Assembly: GCF_040436345.1 (NCBI RefSeq)
Contig: NC_133221.1
Location: 4,853,663 to 4,917,662 of the forward strand
Direction of reading: 5' to 3'
Origin: Pagrus major
Lineage: Eukaryota; Chordata; Actinopteri; Spariformes; Sparidae
DNA: 64,000 bases
The position numbers were made by a program, and so were the translations under genes. Under the pieces are notes generated by a model. The model ran no database searches. It was not told the origin of the DNA and saw only the letters and a list, made by a program, of their open reading frames with translations. This document shows, piece by piece, positions 1 to 10,740 of this stretch (position 1 is the stretch's first letter; each line of letters opens with the position of its first letter).

Positions 1-93
1 GCCCTCCTATGAAACCACAATCCTGACAGAGGTTAGCTTATTACTAACCTACATCAACACATTGTGAATCTGTAACCGGAGAATATTTGGCAT

Positions 94-395
94 AGAGCTG
101 CAGCCATTGATCAGTAAATTGATTATTTCTCAACTATTAAATCAATGGCCAACTATTTTGATAATTGATTAATCAGGTCATTTTTTTGATGAGAAAAAGT
201 CAAAATTCTCTGATTCAGTATCAATATTTTCTGGTTTCTTTACTACTTGATGACAGTTAACAGAATATCTATGGGTTGTGGTTAAAACAAGATGTGCGAG
301 GACGTCATCTTGGGCCTTTTGGGAAACAGATTGACATTTTTCACCATTTTCTAGACATTTCATGGACCAAACAACTAATCGATTCATGGAGATTT
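94..395. repeat. Dispersed fish repeat, 'gctgcaac...gattaatcg' family, copy 1
   Basis: Lies in the tfcp2 intron before the first visible exon. It begins at a GAGCTGCAGCCATTGATC-like edge, contains the phrase CAACTATTTTGATAATTGAT, and ends with CCAAACAACTAATCGATTCA. The same phrases recur at 12088-12180, 13316-13540, 9490-9615 and 57339-57555. This matches a very common non-autonomous fish element with ends of the type agagctgcaacgatt. Nothing else is evident in 1-545. Confidence 0.7.
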
Positions 396-545
396 CCCCT
401 ACTTGGAAATTAAATTCTGGATGACAAACAATTAGAGTAACACACAGTGTGGATACATTAAATGCAAAGGAATGCTGTTGACAGCAGACATTTATTTCTC
501 AGGTTATTTCGATGCCACAATAACAAAAGTGTCGTTCTGTTGCAG

Positions 546-634
546 TGCTGTCCCTGGCCTGAGGTCACATATGTCAGCAACTCCCCTTCTCCTGGCTTCA
601 ACAGCACACACAACAGCTTCCCAGTTGCAGAGGG
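546..634 (+). CDS. tfcp2: tfcp2 coding exon A (linker)
   Basis: The acceptor is ttctgttgcag and the frame opens with TGC TGT CCC TGG ([10 protein letters not shown]). The donor is GTATGA at 635. The exon ends with two bases of a glycine codon completed at 779. It encodes the proline/serine-rich linker between the DNA-binding and SAM-like regions. Confidence 0.88.
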
Positions 635-3600
635 GTATGAGTGCTTCATGTTTTCTGCCAGTACTTAATGATAAATGCTGCCTCAAATTTAATTTACCAT
701 ATAATCCACATAGTTGCACTGGGTTTAGATTCTTCTTAATGTGGATTTCTGACACGGTCAATTTTTCATCCTTTTCAGAAATGGATCACCAAACCACCAG
801 CCGCCTGAGCCGGTCGTTCAGGTATCAGAAGTAAGTACAAGTACATGTTCACACTCTGGATTTACTGCCTGGCTTCCTCCCCACTGCCTCACTGAAGCAT
901 TGCATATTAATATTCACAAATGCAAAGCTGACATCTGGGTGTTAAACCGCTGCCTCGATCCTCTGAGGCAGTAAACAAAAATAAGCCTAATCTGCCTCAA
1001 GGTGTGCATGACAGAATTTAACAATGATAAATCAGAAACACAAGGTCAACTCGCATCACAGACATGACATCAGAACTCTTCTCTCTGGGAACCAGACAAC
1101 GATTCAGTGCCTCTATTGTTTAACCTTGAAAGAGGACTTGTCTGAATATTTGATGCTGTGCATGATGTATATTTGGGTAGATGTCTGCTGAGACGTCATG
1201 CTTTAGTTACTTACACCTATTGAGAAATGAAGGAAGGGTGATGCAACCCAATTATGATTAGTAGAGATTAAAGAACATCTCATAAAATAAAATGGTTATA
1301 TTATTTTTACCCACATTATGAATGAAAAAGGTTTAACAATCACTATAGCACCGAGTTAACAAGTTGATCCTGACTGTTACATCGTGTTAATTTCTTTATT
1401 TAAAGTGACTACGAGGAACTTTCAGGTGTTTATGAAACAGTCTTGTGATTCCCCTGATGACTAGAAATGACGTGTAACAGCAAACGAGACCATCAACGAA
1501 AAGACTGCTATCTTTATATAGTTATTATTAATGCCTGTGCTCGGGTCCGATCACATATATCACATATAAAATCACATATAAATACATTACCTACATATCC
1601 TGCGGTCTCTCTGTCACTCGCTTCCAGGACAAATGCAGGCGGTGGCGGCACGAGCTAGCAAAGATCTTTACAACAGCAGGCGCTGGTGTCGTACTGCTTT
1701 TATCATAAGGGGCCACAAGAATCAACAAAAACTGAAAGTTCCTTGTAGTCACTTTAAAATAGACTTTCTGTAATTGTTTGTTTATGCCTAATATATTGAC
1801 GACTGAAAAGTCCTTAAATGGAAGACACAGAAGGCAGCCTTGATCAAATCTCTCAATTTTTTTTGTGTCTTTACATGTTTCTTGTCCATTATTTGTATAT
1901 TTTGGATTTATATATCATTCTGTAGCTTCCAGTAGTTTCCCTCGCATACTCGAATCCCAATATTGACATTTTGTCAAAGTTATTTATGTTTTAGCGTTGA
2001 AATGCTATTCTCCTTGACCTGACGTTGGTTTCTGCACAGTGATGTTGCTAAAAATAATCCCCTTGGCCTGCCCAATGTGCCGTTCTTCTTTGGGACTGAG
2101 TGTGTAAGTGCGCTTTGGCTGAATTCAGACAAAATCTGGCAATGCGGTACCCATCCCCAGGGTTTTTTTGTGTGCTTTAGAACGTAGACGCTGTGAAACA
2201 ACCAGAAAATTCACTGTAACATTGTTAACATGTGACTTCTGTAAGCTAACTCTGATACTCTTTGATTATGTTCTCATTAAATATTTCATTCAGGGTCCTG
2301 TCTTGGTTCTTTCCTCGCAGAATTTGTTACCAACAGCAACGCCGCAAGATGCACAACAGTGGCTTTTAATAAACCGCTTCTCGCCCTACTGTCGCCTCTT
2401 CACCAACTTCTCAGGTAAAATTGCTTTATAATACAGATCACCTGTTCATTTTAGCATCGTGTCACTTGTGACTGTCGCAAAACGGTTCGACAGAATTCCT
2501 TGTTTATGTCTCTGATCATTTGTAACATTTTGGCGAGTCAAGAGCCAGAAATGTGAGTGGAAATGAGCACCTCTCAGGCTTTTACCTCATTATGTAAATG
2601 TGATGGCAATTTCACATGAGGGTCTCATGTCTGAATAAGCACCTGAGTCACTTTTAGATCGAAGTCACGGCAGCTGTAACATCCCTGTAACACTGTCAAA
2701 AAATTTTCATTTAATAGTCATTTTACAATCGCTCCAAAATGCATGGATGAATACATAAATATCCAGCAAAACATTCTCTCATTATGAAGTCAGTACTTCA
2801 TGAGATGGATGAATCCAGCCGTGTTACATATCCTATGTATGAAAAGGGGCTGCAGACAAGAAATCATGTTGTATTTAGAGGGTGACAGTGTGAGAAAACA
2901 AGATGAAAAAAGGCTGTTATTGTCTTGAGGACCAAGACCTCAACCCTGCATGACACAAAGCATCTGCTTAAGTGTCTTTTAGCCAGACACAAGCCCCAAG
3001 GACTGGTCTGTAGCTGACCCTCTATGGTGACCTCCCTGGTGATGGGATAAGTGAAAAGACCGTTCCTGTAAACTGTTGTACCCCCTAGTAGTTCATGTTC
3101 ACATGTGGAGGGACGGGTTTTATAATGCGCTGGGTCTTGTTTTTTGTGTACCAGGGGCAGACCTGCTGAAGCTGACCAGGGAGGATGTCATTCAGATCTG
3201 TGGGCCAGCTGATGGTATACGGCTCTTTAACGCACTGAAAGGACGGTGAGTCTTCTTTAGTTAAATCCCATCTGACAATATGTATTTCCCTTTTATTGTC
3301 TCAAGAAAGGCTTCGTCCATGTATGGACATTGTATAATATTCTCTCTGGATGCCGTTTACAGGATCGTACGCCCGAGGCTGACCATCTACGTTTGCCAGG
3401 AGTCTCAGCAGACACGGGAGCAGCAAGTGAAACATGAAAACGGAGATGCTGCCGCCAACACTTTCTTTGGTCAGTGGACATCTGAGGTTCATGTGTGTTT
3501 GTTGTAGCAAAATGCAGAGAAGAAACTCTGAATTCATGACAGGAAATGTCAAACTATTCCTTTAAATTGTAGCTGCTGCTGTTCATGCCTACTATATTAT

Positions 3601-4220
3601 TCTTGTATTTATGTCAAACAAGATGCTGGTGTAGCTTTTTAAGTAAAATGCTTTCTGTCTGCAAGAGGACACATACTTACACATCGATTATCGGATTTTA
3701 TTTTATAGAAAAGGAAAGCAACTTTTTTTATTTCTGTACATTTTGTACCTGTTATTTTCCCTGCAGTATATCACGCCATTTACCTTGAGGAGCTCACATC
3801 TGCTGAGCTGACAGAGAAGATCGCACAGCTCTTCAACATCTCACCCAGACAGATAAATCAGATCTTTAAACAGGGTCCCACTGGCATCCACGTACTGGTC
3901 AGTGATGAGGTAAGGTCAAGTTTTTCTTTTTTAAAACCTTCTGCACCTTCAAATCACAGTCATAGATTCCCGCTAACGTTTACTCTCTTTTTCACAGATG
4001 ATTCAGAACTTCCAGGATGAAGTTTGTTTTGTATTGGACACAATGAAAGGTATTCGAGCGCGGCACTAATAAATGATGATGATTTATCTGTTTCTATATT
4101 TAACATGGAGCCTTGATGAACTCAATCATTGCAGGTTTATTTATAACACCCTCTCCCGCTATGTTTGCCTTTTTCTTTCCAGATGACACAAACGACGGTT
4201 ACCACATCATCTTGAAGTGA
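546..4220 (+). CDS. tfcp2: Transcription factor CP2 (LSF), 3' part of gene, eight coding exons
   Basis: TFCP2/LSF is a nuclear DNA-binding factor of the grainyhead/CP2 superfamily that binds as dimers and tetramers. Coding exons are 546-634, 779-830, 2321-2414, 3155-3245, 3363-3469, 3767-3909, 3998-4049 and 4183-4220; all introns are GT-AG and the phases join into 221 codons plus a TGA stop. The protein runs from the linker ([18 protein letters not shown]) through the SAM-like domain ([20 protein letters not shown], then [20 protein letters not shown]) to the oligomerisation region ([20 protein letters not shown]) and the family C-terminus ending YHIILK. The linker and the ending resemble TFCP2 more than the paralogues UBP1 or TFCP2L1. 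The human glutamine run after the SAM-like domain is almost absent here ([11 protein letters not shown]). The DNA-binding domain exons lie left of the window. csrnp2 follows on the same strand, as in human 12q13. Confidence 0.93.
779..830 (+). CDS. tfcp2: tfcp2 coding exon B (linker)
   Basis: The acceptor is tccttttcag; the donor is a perfect GTAAGT at 831. It encodes [17 protein letters not shown] after the split glycine, matching the human [11 protein letters not shown] stretch. It ends on a codon boundary. Intron A-B is only 144 bp. Confidence 0.9.
1399..1758. mobile_element. 360-bp non-autonomous DNA transposon (MITE) in tfcp2 intron
   Basis: Terminal inverted repeats: the left arm at 1399-1426 reads TTTAAAGTGACTACGAGGAA onward and the right arm at 1731-1758 is its reverse complement with about two differences over 28 bases. 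The interior has no coding capacity. End-like pieces recur near 5711-5800 (ACAAGGAACTTTTATCTGG) and 44810-44960 (AAGTTCCTTGTAGTAGTTTT), so it is a family and not a chance hairpin. Superfamily not determined. Confidence 0.8.
2321..2414 (+). CDS. tfcp2: tfcp2 coding exon C (start of SAM-like domain)
   Basis: The acceptor is ttcctcgcag and the donor is GTAAAA at 2415. It encodes [20 protein letters not shown] and then [11 protein letters not shown] plus one base of the next glycine codon. This is helices 1-2 of the SAM-like domain. The 1490-bp intron before it carries the MITE at 1399-1758. Confidence 0.93.
3155..3245 (+). CDS. tfcp2: tfcp2 coding exon D (SAM-like domain core)
   Basis: The acceptor is tgtgtaccag and the donor is GTGAGT at 3246. 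It encodes [20 protein letters not shown] then [10 protein letters not shown], nearly identical to human TFCP2. The terminal arginine codon is split to the next exon. Confidence 0.94.
3363..3469 (+). CDS. tfcp2: tfcp2 coding exon E
   Basis: The acceptor is gccgtttacag, 117 bp after the previous donor; the donor is GTCAGT at 3470. It encodes [20 protein letters not shown] and then [16 protein letters not shown]. The human Q-run at this point is reduced to two glutamines. Confidence 0.92.
3767..3909 (+). CDS. tfcp2: tfcp2 coding exon F (oligomerisation region)
   Basis: The acceptor is ttttccctgcag and the donor is GTAAGG at 3910. It encodes [40 protein letters not shown] and IHVLVSDE. The phase joins exactly to the flanking exons. 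Confidence 0.94.
3998..4049 (+). CDS. tfcp2: tfcp2 coding exon G
   Basis: The acceptor is ctttttcacag and the donor is GTATTC at 4050. It encodes [17 protein letters not shown] plus one base of an aspartate codon. Confidence 0.92.
4183..4220 (+). CDS. tfcp2: tfcp2 last coding exon and stop
   Basis: The acceptor is ctttttctttccag. It encodes [12 protein letters not shown] and then TGA at 4218-4220, the conserved CP2 family C-terminus. Confidence 0.93.
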
Positions 4221-6160
4221 ATACCGAGCTGGAGAAAAGCGTCGCTGTCTTCTTTGTCCAGTCAGCCCCTCTAGAGCGTCGTACTCCTCGTTCTTCCTGG
4301 AATATATGGAGATACCCCAAGTAACTTCTTGAGGCTGCTAGGAGGATTATGTGACTGAAGCAACCCGCCCTCTCCTCACTATACCTTACTGTCTTACTTT
4401 AGAGGGAGCCACAGTTGAAGTAACAACCTCCTTCTCGCCCTGCAGTTGTCTCCCCTATTAAATCGTTGCATTTTCCTGTGTCGCTCATGTCTCATGAAAG
4501 AGGTGAGTGGCACTGCAGCTGCTTCTCACTGTTTTTGTTAGCTGAGCATCTGGTGTGCCAAAGCTTGTTTGTCAGCTCTTCAAAAAACCAACAACCAAAA
4601 AAAAGGACAAAAAAAAAAAATTAAAGCGGGGCAGAGTCCGACATTCTTGACTCTCACCCAGCAGCGCAGCTTGATTTCTCGTCTTGCCTTACGGGATCCA
4701 CTCAAGCGGTCTGCAAGAAACATGGTTTAGCTAACACAATCGCAGTCGCATCAAAGAACCACAGGAGGCAAACAGGACATTAAGAGAAACTGCCGGAATC
4801 CAGCTGTTCTCATGAAGATCTGTGATTCCTTTAGAAGCTAACAAGCTAACAGTCTTTCACCGGATCCAACTGTTACTTTTAACTTTTCCAGACTCCCAGT
4901 TGGTCCTTGAATATCATGTAGAGCGTAAACTGGTACTCGTGGTTGTTACTTATGGATCTTGAATGATGATGAAACACTGTCGATGTTAGTGACCACAGTG
5001 GCAACACCAGCAAATTGTCTCTGCTCCATCTTCTTCCTGTCTGCTTTGGTTTTTTTTTTTTTAGCATTTCATCATGTTTGTTTTTTAGCCATTTCCCAAC
5101 TTTATTTGTACATAGATCTTTATTTCAAAGCATTTTCAAAAAGGAATCGTGTGTTACTTTGGCAGTTGTTTTTAAAAAAAGTAATCTTTTTTAACATACT
5201 TGACTCTTTTCATCATTTGTTTTTTGGATGTTACCACTTCCGAATACTAATACATGTAATGGGCTGTTGGTCACACCAGAGCTGCATGTGGAAGAGATGA
5301 TGATTAGTTTATGTTTGGTTCATTGTACTGCTTACATGGAATTGATAGCTTGACATTTTTTAGATGTCCATCTTTGCCCCCCATGTCATCAGCATTATTA
5401 AAATACTGACCCATGTACTGGTCGCCATCTGTTGTCTGTCTTCTTATAACCGGAGTGCCCAAAACTTTGCTGTTGTTAAGATGCATAATGGTGCTAAAGA
5501 GAGGAAAAGCTAATTCAGGTGGTTTTCTCTCTCTTGTGTTTATGACTTAAAACCAGATGAAAGAAAAGTGTTGCCAGGATAATCTTTCTAAATCCATATA
5601 TCTTGTCCCGTAGCACTGGGATCCCAACTTCCTTTAACTTACTGACTTCTTGCACAAAGTGTCTGAGCTTATGAACGATAACTAATAATTTGGGATCTTT
5701 CATATTCAAACGTATTACAAGGAACTTTTATCTGGTTATGTAACGGTCTCATTTTAATACTGACCCCGCTTTGCATAGGCAAATGAGTCCTTCAGCTAGA
5801 GGATTGGCTGTTTCTGTATGCTTGGAATAGTTATTCTCAATGCCACTGGGTCATATTCTGACTTTACAGGGTTGGATTAGTCTTAAAAGTACAACATTTT
5901 TTTTACGTCAGAGTGCTGAGGATGAATTGAGGAGCCTCACAACCTGAAGAAAGAAGCTGCTCTGCAGTCTGGTGGTACGGCACGAAAACAAAGTTCACTT
6001 TGTTGAGCCAGTTGGCTATTACTCAACAATTCATATGATAATTATGACAATATTTCACACAAACGTCTAATAGGATAAAATAATGAAGTCAATATTTTAT
6101 ATCCAATATGAGATATATGAGTTTGGTTTCTTTTTTATGAAACTACATACTTTTAAAGTG
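4221..6160 (+). other. tfcp2: tfcp2 3' UTR and downstream flank
   Basis: No coding exon follows the stop. Candidate polyadenylation signals are ATTAAA at 4457-4462, followed by a T/GT-rich stretch, and ATTAAA at 4620-4625 after an A-run; AATAAA next appears near 6163 inside a repeat. Which signal is used cannot be told from sequence. A repeat piece related to the 1399-1758 element lies near 5711-5800. Confidence 0.55.
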
Positions 6161-6162
6161 AA

Positions 6163-6651
6163 TAAACAAACCACAAATCCACAAAGGAACAAAAATGTGA
6201 AGTGATTTCAGGATGTTTTCGTGTCATTTTCAAGAGTTGTAAGCATATTTTGTTGATTGTTGGGATAATATCATGAACTGCAATGAATCTGGCCGGTATA
6301 ATCCTGACGTAAAATTTTCATATTGTCCTATTCCTATTTACAAACTTGATTTTGCCAGGGGTAGACTGATTATCGGTGCCGATATTGGTAAATTAAAGGT
6401 GCACTATGTAGTTTTGAGGAAGAAATTGTAAGAGAGGAGAAAAATCTTCACGTAATGATTTTCATGGCAAAACACAAACAAACTGTCAACAAAGGAGCAA
6501 AATGTGAAGTGATTTCAGTATATTTTATTGCCAATTTAAGAGTTTTAAGCTTATTTAGTTGATTATTGGGATAATATCATGAATTGCAATTATTTTAGCC
6601 GGTATAATCCTGACATAAAACGTTCATATCGTCTCACTCCTATTTACAATC
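6163..6651. repeat. Direct duplication of a ~185-bp repeat module
   Basis: 6163-6347 and 6470-6651 align along their length. Both contain TGTGAAGTGATTTCAG, TTGTTGATTGTTGGGATAAT-like text, GGTATAATCCTGACRTAAAA and CCTATTTACAA. Between them is ATTAAAGGTGCACTATGTAG, which is also the end motif of the element at 8926-9357. I read this as two copies of one non-autonomous element, or a composite of it. Spacing is about 306 bp. Confidence 0.75.
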
Positions 6652-6826
6652 CATGCAATAATGAAAGAAACGTGTTTAAATCAACGTCGAGGTTGTTTAA
6701 CGCCTCAGATCTCATCCCTCTTATTAAACCCATATCTTTACCTTTTGTTGGACAGATGTGGAGGCTTATGACAGACTTGCACAGTCATTTTGTTGCCATG
6801 GAAACTGTAGCTTTAACAAGACACAT

Positions 6827-6857
6827 TAATAATAATATTAATAATAATAATAATAAT
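6827..6857. repeat. (AAT)n microsatellite
   Basis: A run of ATTAATAATA/ATAATAATAAT in the tfcp2-csrnp2 intergenic space. Confidence 0.9.
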
Positions 6858-6992
6858 GTTATATGCAAGATGCAGGTTTATGTTAATACAATAAAAACAT
6901 CTGTGCATTAATCCTGACAAATTGTGCACGTGTGCTTCTGCTCAATATGAACAAAGAAGCCACAAAAAAAAAAAGAAGAAGAATTGAGAATT

Positions 6993-7015
6993 CACTTCAT
7001 TTCCCAGCATGCTCC
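6993..7015 (+). promoter_or_regulatory. ZNF143/THAP11-type SBS promoter element
   Basis: CACTTCATTTCCCAGCATGC, followed by TCCG, closely matches the vertebrate promoter motif ACTACAATTCCCAGAATGC bound by ZNF143/THAP11. It lies about 35 bp before a TATA-like box and just upstream of the CpG-rich start of the csrnp2 locus, which fits a core-promoter position. Binding is inferred. Confidence 0.65.
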
Positions 7016-7032
7016 GGCGCAAGGCATGCCTG

Positions 7033-7056
7033 TGATGTCACAATAAGTATATATAC
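7033..7056 (+). promoter_or_regulatory. csrnp2: TATA box with adjacent ATF/CRE-like site, csrnp2 promoter
   Basis: TGATGTCA at 7033-7040 is an ATF/CREB-like variant, and GTATATATAC at 7047-7056 is a TATA box. A start site around 7080 would follow, where GC-rich sequence begins (ccggggccggggcgaaccgg). The next gene downstream on this strand is csrnp2. A second CRE core, TGACGTCC, lies at 7454-7461 inside the putative first exon. Confidence 0.5.
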
Positions 7057-7177
7057 GGCTACAGGGAAGAATTTCTTCCTCCATTGTTACATTGTAACAA
7101 CCGGGGCCGGGGCGAACCGGGGGAAGGAAAAGGCGTCTTCTCGGTCCATTTACAACATTTTGACACCAACCACCCCC

Positions 7178-7212
7178 AAAAAAAAACGAAAAAAAAAAAA
7201 AAAAAAAAAAAA
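7178..7212. repeat. Poly(A) tract
   Basis: About 33 adenines interrupted once by CG, in the putative csrnp2 first exon. Confidence 0.9.
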
Positions 7213-7521
7213 CCCGACCCGCGTCAAAGCGAGAAGACAAGCGAGGTGGACAAAACCAGCCCGAACCGAACCCGCCCCGCTGAGAAAAAGGGATAAAACC
7301 AACACAGATGTCAGCGGATTTCTCCATCGCGAGCAGCTCAAGGCTTACAGCAGGAAGATAAGACATTTAAGGGGGTGCTGTTTTTTATTTATTTTTATTT
7401 TTTTTACATTATTCATGTGTTGTGGGGGTGAAACAAACCGCTGCTGATCACAATGACGTCCCTCTTTCTGCTGTCTGCCCTTTAAATAGATAAGAGACTA
7501 GACAAGACAAGACAGATAGAG

Positions 7522-7551
7522 ACAGAGAGACAGAGAGAGAGAGAGAGAGAG
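7522..7551. repeat. (GA)n microsatellite
   Basis: CAGAGAGACAGAGAGAGAGA and on, within the putative csrnp2 5' UTR exon. A related GA/TG patch is at 7944-8024. Confidence 0.9.
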
Positions 7552-8373
7552 GCATGCAACGTTTCCAGGAAAAACCCGCAGGTCCAACACACAGATCCTG
7601 CTTTCCTCTCCTCCTCTGTGCAGAACAATGAGCATGGAGCCCTGAAGTGAGCCTCAGATTTAAACACCAACAAAAAAAATCTGACAGTCACGCAAAGCCT
7701 CTCAAGCCAAGATCACTTTCGGGTTGCCGTAGTGCGAGTGCAAAGTGTGGACACTCGGGTTTTTCGGGTTTTGGCAACCATAAAACAAGACAAGAAAAAA
7801 GGAAAAGGCGTCTCACAGGGCGTTTAAGAGATTGATGTGCAGCTCACACTGGACACAGACCTGCGAGTTGGTTGGAATAAGGGTCCCTGTTTCTGCCCCA
7901 GGTAAGAGGGTTTAGTGTTTCATTAACCGGGCGGCTTGCCATTGTGTGTGTGTGTGTCTGTGTGTGTTTGTGTGTGTGTAAAAAATGGTTAGAGCTAGAG
8001 AAAGAAAGAGAGAGAGAGAGAGAGGTCGAGTCTCTGCCTGTCAGACTGATAAAAATCCAACCTCCACCCCCCCACACCACCACCACCACCACCACAGTCT
8101 GATCAGCTGCTGCATGCACACAGTTAAAACAAATACATCCCTGCACACACTGCATGTCCCTGAAGGTAAATACACCGTGAAGTCACAGCCAGCCTGTGAG
8201 CATACTGTATCCTGCCACTGTCCAACACAGGCCTTAAAGGGACAGCAGGCTCATTTTCATACTCCTCAGGATCCGGCTCTCTGCTCTGTGTTTGCCCTAT
8301 TTACACCGGAGTCCCCAGGTGGAGCGCTCGGTTCACACTGATGCTTGAAACCACGCCTGCATCTTCATCGTTT

Positions 8374-8790
8374 AAAGGGGTCATATGTAAGAATTAACCA
8401 CCGCTAACCGTAGCTGCCCTTAGCTCGTTAGTTCAGTTAGCCCTGCAGCCAGGGACGTGTTAGTGTTTACAGTGCTAGCGCGGGAACTCAAGCCCCCCAG
8501 GAGCAGCGCCAGGCTGTGAGGACGGTTGTCGTAGCGGCCACTGTGGCCCAAAAATACTTTTTTTCCCATAAGCTTACATTGTGGAAAGAAGCAGCTGGAT
8601 AAAATTATAGCTAGAGCCATTCGATCCAATAAAATTCGGAAAGTCTAGAGGAGCCGCACGATTGAATTATCTTATCCCCATTTAAGTTAGCCAGGCGCCA
8701 AAATCTGTGTCCAGGTGTAGTATAACGTCCGTGACCCGCACGGGCCAGGGCTAGCTGGTTAGCATGCTAACTTTAGTAGATGTCTTTGCA
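8374..8790. mobile_element. Truncated copy of the 'tatatgtaagaatt' MITE
   Basis: The left end TTTAAAGGGGTCATATGTAA with GAATT matches the terminal repeat of the complete element at 15846-16448. Its right part GCTAGCTGGTTAGCATGCTA matches that element's GCTAGATGGTTAGCATGAGT region. The right terminal repeat is missing. Lies in csrnp2 intron 1. Confidence 0.55.
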
Positions 8791-8925
8791 ACACAACACA
8801 CGAACATCATAATGTCTGTGATGAATGTTGACATATTTATTATATTGCTACTTCAATCATTTCAATGATTATTAGGGCTGATATTTCTCCGCTTTAACAA
8901 TATTGCGTGTCTGATTGCCGATAAA

Positions 8926-9357
8926 TTAAAGGTGCACTTTGTAGTTTTGAGCAAGAAATTTTAAGAGAAGAGAAAAATCTTCACTTCATGACTGAATAAA
9001 ATGAATAAACAAACTGTCCACGAAGGAAAACACAAGCTCATAGACAGTGTTGGAAATATATCAAATAACTATTTTTCTGAGTTTGTTTTCTAGCTCTGAT
9101 GGAGCATCTGTTCTCTATGGTTTCACTCAGTGTCCCGTCCGAAACACTTATCTGATCGGTTACACGTCACGAGTAATAGACTATAAACAATGAACGATCT
9201 GCAAAGAGTCTGCAAAGTAATCAAATAAACAAATCTTTAAACTAAATAAATAAAGCACTCTGTAGTTTTGGAGAATAAATTTAAACTTTTATTATTAACA
9301 TTATTAATGAGGTAATAACACAAACTGTTTTCCCCAAAACTACATAATGCAGGTTTA
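8926..9357. mobile_element. ~430-bp MITE with 'ttaaaggtgcactatgtag' ends
   Basis: The left end TTAAAGGTGCACTTTGTAGT and the right end ACTACATAATGCAGGTTTAA are imperfect inverted repeats. The family is also at 6393-6651, and a solo end is at 62915-62938 (ACAACATAGTGCACCTTTAA). No coding capacity. Lies in csrnp2 intron 1. Confidence 0.6.
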
Positions 9358-9620
9358 ATTACCTCAAAGCTGTACTTAAGTACAGTACTTGAGTAAATTG
9401 CACTTAATTACATTCAATCATTCCTTATTCTATATTTTGAGATTAAGAATTTTTATTTATCGAGAATGTATTTTGGTTTTAAATACAAAGTTCAGTCTCC
9501 TTGATAATTACAACAATTAATCGATTAGTTGTCAGCTCTCAAACTAATCTGATAATCTGTTTGAGTAAAAGAAAGTCATAATTGTCTGTTTTCAGCTTCT
9601 TAAATGTAAATATGTTCAAC
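9358..9620. repeat. Fragments of two dispersed fish repeats
   Basis: 9366-9425 carries the 'gtacttaagtacagtacttgagta' type also seen at 46763, 52515 and 53545. 9490-9615 carries the 'aattaatcgattagttgtcagc' family seen at 94-395. Lies in csrnp2 intron 1; I see nothing gene-like between here and 10500. Confidence 0.55.
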
Positions 9621-10508
9621 ATCCTCCTTGATTTAAAAAAAAAACACGGGTCGATCGCTGATTTTGCACAATAACGCCACAAACCAACTTCTGCAGCATC
9701 ATTTTACACATAAAGACCAGAATTAGTTCCCCAACCTGCAGCCATAATTCATATTTAAGATTTTACATCTCATTTAAGGGCTTTTTTTAGACAGAAGGAG
9801 TCCGAGTATAGCAGTAAAATGACTGTGGCTGCAGGAGTTGTTTCATTATTCACAGTCCAGGATTTGTCTTTATATGACATCATCGTTACATCATCTCTCT
9901 GTTCAGCTTCAGGACAAACTACACTGTACAATATGACAGAAATGTTGCATATTAGTCCATTTAAAGCTGCTTTTTCCCTGTGAAAACTGAAACAATGGCT
10001 CATTTAGAGAATGCTGTCAGCAGGATGTGACGTGCTAACCCGGGGCCTGGTTAAACATTTGCCTCACACAGATGCAGAGTTGCAAACTATTGATTAGCGC
10101 TGAGAATACTAATATAATAGGCTTGAGCTACAGATATTGTCTTCGTGCAGTGGATATCAATTAATTTGGATTGTGTTTTGGACGATTTAAAACTTCACGA
10201 GATGCAGTTTGACCACAAATCTGTAGAGCACGACCTAATACAACATTCAGCTGCCTTCGTTCACCTTGTTTGACCTTCTCCTGCGGCTTCGTTTGATCGG
10301 CTCCGGCGTTCAGATCCACTCGTATTGATCCCCTCTGCACAGTTTGTGTCAGAATTAATAGAAAAATAGAGCGAGGAGCCACAGAGATCACTCGCTTCAA
10401 GGCTGTTCGCATAAACTGCGCTTGCCTAGTTGCCATGGTGACGTTTCTGGACTTGATGATTTCAAAGTAGGATTTCGTGTGAGATGAGGGGTGGAGGGGA
10501 GGCGAGGC

Positions 10509-10548
10509 GGAGGGAGGGAGGGAGGGAGGGAGGGAGGGAGGGAGGGAA
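10509..10548. repeat. (GGGA)n microsatellite, potential G-quadruplex
   Basis: About ten GGGA units without interruption on the + strand in csrnp2 intron 1. Confidence 0.95.
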
Positions 10549-10740
10549 GTGATGGAGCTGGAATACAAATGAAAGGAGACAGGTACAAACAGCTGATGTC
10601 ATCGTTCGGTTCCTGTGCTCGACCTCGCACAGGAACTGTTTGATACAGACGATCCTGTTCAGTCACGACAGGAGCATTTTGTCTTCTTCAATTAATAAAC
10701 ACAAATATCACACACATCATCAACCCCGCCTCTCGTTAAT

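Larger units (their letters stand above)
7080..7901 (+). other. csrnp2: Putative non-coding first exon of csrnp2
   Basis: The stretch runs from the predicted start to a good donor at 7902 (CCCCAG|GTAAGA). CSRNP2 has a non-coding first exon in mammals, and the coding exon at 11497 has an acceptor directly before its ATG, so an upstream 5' UTR exon is required. Boundaries are inferred: a second donor-like site, GAA|GTGAGC, occurs near 7646. The stretch holds an A-run at 7178-7212 and a GA microsatellite at 7522-7551. Confidence 0.45.

Noticed and set aside
6932..7447. 171-codon open frame on the + strand
   Set aside because: It runs through a poly(A) tract (poly-lysine) and the csrnp2 promoter; composition is low-complexity and it shows no similarity I recognise.
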